Below, piece after piece: positions 7,395-10,251 of a stretch of 10,251 bases of DNA. Both the position numbers and the translations under genes were made by a program. The stretch covers positions 1-10,251 of the forward strand of contig CAMJHX010000033.1 of assembly GCA_946405655.1 (NCBI GenBank), in the 5' to 3' direction. The first letter of the stretch is position 1. Every line of letters begins with the position of its first letter. The notes under the pieces are model-generated. The model worked only from the letters and a program-made list of their open reading frames with translations, had not been told where the DNA came from and did no database searches. Source of the DNA: an uncultured Clostridia bacterium. GTDB lineage: Bacteria > Bacillota > Clostridia > Oscillospirales > Oscillospiraceae.

Positions 7395-7407
7395 CGTGTT
7401 TTCTGTA

Positions 7408-8205
7408 TCAGTGCCCCAAATACTCCAGCAGCAGTTCTTTTGTGTGCTCGGCGAGGGCGCTGGTTTTGCTGGCCTTGACCTCGTCCGCGTCGATCGTCTC
7501 GAGGATCGTGAGCACGACCTTCGTGCGGCGGAAGGGGAAGTTTTTGAGCACCTTCTCGGTGTTCTCCGTCGCCATGATGACGACCGGGACGTGCGCCTTC
7601 TGCGCGGCCTTGAAGGACCCGGCGTGAAACTCCTGCAGATTGCCGTCCTTCGTGCGCGTGCCCTCGGGGTAGATTCCATAGGAGCAGACGTGGTTTTTCA
7701 TGCGCTCGGCGGCGGTGTTGATTGTCTTGAGGGCGTTGCGCGCATTCTCGCGGTCGATCGCAAGATAACCCGCGCTCCATGCGGCGCTGCCGAGGTAGAG
7801 CTTATAGATGTTCTCCGGCTTGGAGATGAAGGCAAAGTTCCGGTCGCGCAGGGCAGCGTGCGTCGTGAGCGGATCGAACGCGGAGCGGTGATTGCTCACG
7901 AGCAGAAACTCGCCCTCCGGCAGCCACTCCGTGCCGCGCAGCTCGTAGCTGACGCCCGTGACGGCGAGCAGCCAGTCGATGAACCACAGCGTGTTCTTCT
8001 GATAAAAGGGGCTGATCCCCGTCCATTCCTCGCTCATGTCCACGCGCCGGCAGATGATCCATGTATAGAGCAGATAAAGCCCGTTCCACAGAATAAACGC
8101 CAGGGGCAGAACGAGCAGAATCCACCATTTGCTCAGCGCCGTCCAGATGCAGAACACGCCGAGCGTCGTCAGTACCGCGGGAATCCAGAGCAGATAAAAA
8201 ATCAT
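7408..8205 (-). CDS. plsC: PlsC-type 1-acyl-sn-glycerol-3-phosphate acyltransferase
   Basis: This 265-residue membrane protein belongs to the PlsC/AGPAT acyltransferases, which acylate lysophosphatidic acid to phosphatidic acid at the inner face of the membrane. Motif I is SNHRSAFD, with the catalytic pair His106 and Asp111 (HxxxxD). Motif III is YPEGTRTKDG, with Glu181, Gly182 and Arg184 for substrate binding. Two hydrophobic segments at about 1-23 and 27-51 should anchor it. Length and spacing fit the family. The ATG at 8203-8205 has GGAGG (8215-8219 on the plus strand) 9 bases upstream, and a near-consensus promoter about 40 bases before it. It is transcribed alone, divergently from a GntR regulator. 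Family members also acylate other lipids or lyso-compounds, so the exact acceptor is inferred. Confidence 0.88.
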   Translation of the reverse strand: MIFYLLWIPAVLTTLGVFCIWTALSKWWILLVLPLAFILWNGLYLLYTWIICRRVDMSEEWTGISPFYQKNTLWFIDWLLAVTGVSYELRGTEWLPEGEFLLVSNHRSAFDPLTTHAALRDRNFAFISKPENIYKLYLGSAAWSAGYLAIDRENARNALKTINTAAERMKNHVCSYGIYPEGTRTKDGNLQEFHAGSFKAAQKAHVPVVIMATENTEKVLKNFPFRRTKVVLTILETIDADEVKASKTSALAEHTKELLLEYLGH

Positions 8206-8244
8206 TCCGGGCCGCCTCCGTTTTCTTCAAAAAGTTGCGTGTAC

Positions 8245-8273
8245 ATTATAGCCACTCTGTCTCAGAACGTCAA
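8245..8273 (-). promoter_or_regulatory. Sigma-70-type promoter of the acyltransferase gene
   Basis: On the minus strand TTGACG (8273-8268) and a perfect TATAAT (8250-8245) are separated by exactly 17 bases. The predicted transcript starts near 8238 and leaves a leader of about 33 bases. This is the best promoter in the window. Confidence 0.85.
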
Positions 8274-8368
8274 TGAACGGTCTGTAAATCCTCTCAAAAT
8301 ACATTTTTTGGATAGAAAAGTGGGACAATTTCAGCAGATTGAACAGTGCATTCTTTCCTGCTTTGCTG

Positions 8369-8374
8369 TAGAAT
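8369..8374 (+). promoter_or_regulatory. Possible -10 element of the GntR gene
   Basis: TAGAAT preceded directly by TG lies 43 bases before the GntR start. No good -35 hexamer is present at 16-18 bases, so the assignment is weak and activity may be low or regulated. Confidence 0.3.
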
Positions 8375-8375
8375 A

Positions 8376-8397
8376 GCAGTTGACTAAACACAACAGC
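8376..8397. promoter_or_regulatory. Candidate operator of the GntR regulator
   Basis: An inverted repeat with arms GCAGTTG (8376-8382) and CAACAGC (8391-8397) matches 6 of 7 positions across 8 bases. It lies between the possible -10 element and the ribosome binding site, where a bound dimer would block transcription of the regulator's own gene. That placement is typical of autorepressing GntR proteins. Binding is inferred. Confidence 0.35.
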
Positions 8398-8416
8398 CGA
8401 ATGGGAGGCGAGACGC

Positions 8417-9124
8417 ATGTCGGAGCACATGGGAGAAAAAGAACTGTTTCTGCGGGAAATGGTCCGCAAAATCGCCACGGGCGAGCTGAAAAGCGGCCTG
8501 AAGCTGCCGACGGAGAGCGAGCTCGCCGAGGAATACGGCATCGCAAAGACGAACGTCCATCTCGGCGTGAAGGAGCTCGAGCGCCTCGGCTTCGTGCAGG
8601 TCGTGCCGCGCCACGCGGTCTATATCGCGGATATGCGCGAGAGTCTCACGCTCGACGGCGTGAACGCCACGTTCCGCTATGTGGAGGGACTGCCGAACCG
8701 CGCGGTGGCGGAGTCGCTCCTGGAGCTACGCGAGATGATGGCCTTCGGCGTCATGCGCTGGATGACGCGCCACCCCGACCGCGCGCACATGGATCGGCTG
8801 CGCGCGTGTTGCACGGCGCTGGAGCAGGCCGCCGAGACTGGCGAGAGCGAGGCCGTCTATCCTCCGCTGCTGGAATTCATGAAGGTGTTCTATCAGGAAT
8901 CCGGCAACGGGATCTTCCCGCTGCTGATCCGCTCGTTCTCGGACACGATGATGAAGTCCGTGGACTACATGGCGCGCTTTGCCGACCCCGTGGAGATGGC
9001 GGCGGTCTACCGCTCGGTGCTCCAGCACGTGGACGCGGGCGACGTCTTCGCCGCCATGGACGTCTGGGCGGCGTGGAACACACGGCTGTCGGTGTTCCTG
9101 CTGGAAGCAAATTTCCCACTGTAA
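8417..9124 (+). CDS. GntR-family transcriptional regulator, FadR/FCD type
   Basis: A 235-residue DNA-binding regulator. Residues about 8-72 form the GntR winged helix-turn-helix, with the hallmark segment GLKLPTESELAEEYGIAKTNV followed at about 50-71 by GVKELERLGFV and a short wing. Residues about 95-230 are an all-helical FCD-type effector domain, with the ESGN motif at 161-164. The usual metal ligands of FCD domains (Asp, then His in FH, His in EH, and His near the end) are replaced by Leu151, Met155, Tyr198 and Asn221, so it probably binds no metal, as in FadR itself. GGAGG at 8404-8408 lies 8 bases before the ATG at 8417. It is divergent from plsC and followed by a terminator, so it stands alone. 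Its ligand is unknown; an acyl-CoA or lipid-related effector is a guess from the neighbour and from the missing metal site. Confidence 0.87.
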   Translation: MSEHMGEKELFLREMVRKIATGELKSGLKLPTESELAEEYGIAKTNVHLGVKELERLGFVQVVPRHAVYIADMRESLTLDGVNATFRYVEGLPNRAVAESLLELREMMAFGVMRWMTRHPDRAHMDRLRACCTALEQAAETGESEAVYPPLLEFMKVFYQESGNGIFPLLIRSFSDTMMKSVDYMARFADPVEMAAVYRSVLQHVDAGDVFAAMDVWAAWNTRLSVFLLEANFPL

Positions 9125-9136
9125 TTATAAAGGAAT

Positions 9137-9163
9137 CGGGAGGGGCTTGCCTCTCCCGTTTTT
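9137..9163 (+). terminator. Intrinsic terminator of the GntR gene
   Basis: CGGGAGGGGC (9137-9146) pairs with GCCTCTCCCG (9149-9158), one G-T pair, and five T residues follow. It begins 12 bases after the stop. The stem nearly repeats the terminator at 2667-2694. On the minus strand it lies downstream of the convergent gene but has no U-run there. Confidence 0.85.
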
Positions 9164-9194
9164 ATGCATAAAGAGAACCGTGGGAGCAGCCTCC

Positions 9195-9923
9195 TTACAA
9201 ATACTGCTCCACGACCAGAAGCTCTCCCGTGGATTCATCCCGAAAGCGCCAGCGCCTCAAATCGCCCTCGCTCTTGCCCTTTCCGAGGTAGGTCGCCGGC
9301 AGCCCGTCCTTTCCGAGCGGCCAATCGGCGCTCTGCGCCCAGCAGGGGTACCCCTTCTCGCTTTTGAACGCCTCCCGAAGCTTCGCCCGGATCGCCTTTT
9401 TCCGTTCTGTCTTTTTCATAGTTTCCGGAAACAGCGGGAGAATGTGCTTCGCGATATATCTCTCCGCCTCTCCGCCCGAAAGGTATTCGGGAATGACGTC
9501 CAGCGCAAACGCATATTCCCGGCTGAACCGGTCAGACCACGGAATGCTCTGGTCAATTTGATAATAAATCGAGTACACCCCGTCATAAAACGCCATGGCG
9601 CCTGCGGCGGTCTCCACATCATGGGTGATCATTCTCCACTCATACGTCAAGAACGTATGAACAGAGTCATATTCATGGTTGCCTTCCGCGCGTCCCGGAG
9701 CCGTCTCGGGCGACAGGAGATATTCGAGCTGCCCCGTGCTCTCAAGCTCACGGCCCGCAATGGAGCAGCGATACGTTTTGAGCGGCCGTCCGGTCGTTTT
9801 GATTTCGTCGATCACAGACTGCAAAAACTGCTCGACGGCCGGATCCCGGTCATAGATTGAGCGAAAGGAAACAATGTCCAGCTTTCCCAGCAAAAAATCC
9901 CGGATGGTGTTCTGAATGTCCAT
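9195..9923 (-). CDS. Unrecognised 242-residue protein
   Basis: I cannot assign a function. No signal peptide or membrane segment is seen, so it is probably cytoplasmic. The N-terminus (about 2-40) looks helical and amphipathic (FLLGKLD, FLQSVIDE). The middle (about 85-165) is rich in Tyr and Trp. The C-terminus (about 191-242) has a compact pattern: PCWAQSADWP, GLPATYLGK, a basic Asp-Leu-Arg-Arg stretch, STGE and VVEQ. This recalls the ends of small uncharacterised Firmicute proteins, some considered toxin-immunity-like, but that is memory and unverified. The ATG at 9923 is preferred because it has GGGGTGAAG (9930-9938) upstream and a promoter at 9958-9986. Reading 68 codons further upstream would run into the inverted-repeat element and give repeat-derived residues. 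It is convergent with the GntR gene and otherwise isolated; its base composition looks somewhat less GC-rich than its neighbours. Confidence 0.75.
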   Translation of the reverse strand: MDIQNTIRDFLLGKLDIVSFRSIYDRDPAVEQFLQSVIDEIKTTGRPLKTYRCSIAGRELESTGQLEYLLSPETAPGRAEGNHEYDSVHTFLTYEWRMITHDVETAAGAMAFYDGVYSIYYQIDQSIPWSDRFSREYAFALDVIPEYLSGGEAERYIAKHILPLFPETMKKTERKKAIRAKLREAFKSEKGYPCWAQSADWPLGKDGLPATYLGKGKSEGDLRRWRFRDESTGELLVVEQYL

Positions 9924-9957
9924 AGCGTGCTTCACCCCGCGGTCCTTCGTTGATCGT

Positions 9958-9986
9958 AGAGTACCGTTCTTTCTGCCGAAAGTCAA
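9958..9986 (-). promoter_or_regulatory. Probable promoter of the 242-residue protein gene
   Basis: On the minus strand TTGACT (9986-9981) is followed after 17 bases by TACTCT (9963-9958). The -35 is 5 of 6 to consensus and the -10 only 3 of 6. It lies 35 bases before the chosen start and supports it. Confidence 0.5.
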
Positions 9987-10045
9987 GGAAGCGCGCGCTG
10001 CAAGATCACGCCCATCTATCATTGATGATATGCAGCCAAGAATAT

Positions 10046-10176
10046 TGTCATCCTGAGCGGAGCGCGACAGCGCGAAGTCGAAGGATCTTGGCTTGGCAGC
10101 AAAACAGAACAACCAGTTTCTATCCACCTGCTCTGCCCAGATTCTTCGACTCCACTTCGTTCCGCTCAGAATGACA
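10046..10176. repeat. Inverted-repeat intergenic element (REP/MITE-like)
   Basis: Arms at 10046-10088 and 10139-10176 are imperfect inverted copies. Both read from the outside as TGTCAT(C/T)CTGAGCGGA, then a variable centre, then AGTCGAAG(G/A)ATCT. The left arm carries extra bases in the variable centre. Fifty unrelated bases lie between the arms. No transposase is present. This TGTCATCCTGAGCG...GAAGGATCT unit is a familiar dispersed repeat in many bacterial genomes, so the pair is probably a mobile or folded repeat unit and not a gene. Confidence 0.75.
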
Positions 10177-10201
10177 CTTTTTTACTGCGCAGGGCAAATC
10201 A

Positions 10202-10234
10202 AAGGGGACCGCTGCTTTTTGCAGCAGTCCCCTT
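10202..10234. terminator. Long hairpin at the window edge, possible terminator
   Basis: Arms 10202-10215 and 10221-10234 pair at 13 of 14 positions (one C-A mismatch) around a TTTTT loop. On the plus strand a six-T run comes only at 10244-10249, about 10 bases late. On the minus strand TTTG follows directly. It may end a gene lying to the right of the window on the minus strand. Confidence 0.5.
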
Positions 10235-10251
10235 CATCGTCTCTTTTTTAC

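Noticed and set aside
7396..8376. A 326-codon plus-strand frame opposite plsC
   Set aside because: It overlaps the acyltransferase completely, has low-complexity composition and runs through the plsC promoter. The minus-strand protein carries both acyltransferase motifs.
8380..8385. TTGACT as a -35 element for the GntR gene
   Set aside because: The matching -10 position falls on the GGGAGG ribosome site, which cannot serve as a -10.
8979..9860. A 293-codon plus-strand frame from the end of gntR into the convergent gene
   Set aside because: It runs through the terminator hairpin and antisense to the better supported minus-strand gene.
9924..10127. N-terminal extension of the 242-residue protein to 310 residues
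   Set aside because: The extension crosses the proposed promoter and the inverted-repeat element; its residues are the translation of the repeat.

Overview
The window looks like a chromosomal segment of a GC-rich, low-oxygen Firmicute, probably a gut Clostridia/Oscillospiraceae-type bacterium. This rests on high GC, strong AGGAGG-type ribosome binding sites, an S-layer-anchored (SLH) exoprotease of the style common in that group, and intergenic regions full of short GC-rich hairpin repeats. The assignment is inference; no rRNA or other phylogenetic marker is present.

Layout. (1) Positions 1-2694, plus strand: the end of a four-gene operon. It holds the C-terminus of a 4Fe-4S protein, a HypA-like metallochaperone, a PanB-type ketopantoate hydroxymethyltransferase and a fold-type I PLP aminotransferase. 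The genes are packed with gaps of 6 to 23 bases and close with a strong intrinsic terminator. (2) About 2695-3066: non-coding, a mosaic of five GC-rich hairpins sharing a CGCCCCTAC-like edge, then a terminator for the convergent protease gene. (3) 3067-7263, minus: one very large secreted subtilisin-like protease with Big_2, InlB-type and three SLH domains. (4) 7408-8205, minus: a PlsC-type membrane acyltransferase with a near-consensus promoter and its own terminator. (5) 8417-9124, plus: a divergently transcribed GntR/FadR-type regulator, separated from the acyltransferase by a 211-base regulatory region. (6) 9195-9923, minus: an unrecognised 242-residue protein. (7) 9924-10251: non-coding, with the promoter of that gene, a 131-base inverted-repeat element and a long hairpin at the window edge.

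How the genes may work together. The aminotransferase could supply a branched-chain 2-oxo acid such as 2-oxoisovalerate to the PanB-like enzyme. The redox-type Fe-S protein and solitary HypA in the same operon are not part of textbook pantothenate synthesis, and this is the least expected gene combination in the window. The GntR regulator has lost the histidines that bind metal in most FCD domains, as in acyl-CoA-binding FadR. It sits head to head with a phospholipid acyltransferase, which suggests, without proving, a small lipid-responsive regulatory pair. The protease is a free-standing surface enzyme. No CRISPR array, tRNA, rRNA, transposase or phage gene was seen, and nothing amounts to a clearly new defence or mobile system.
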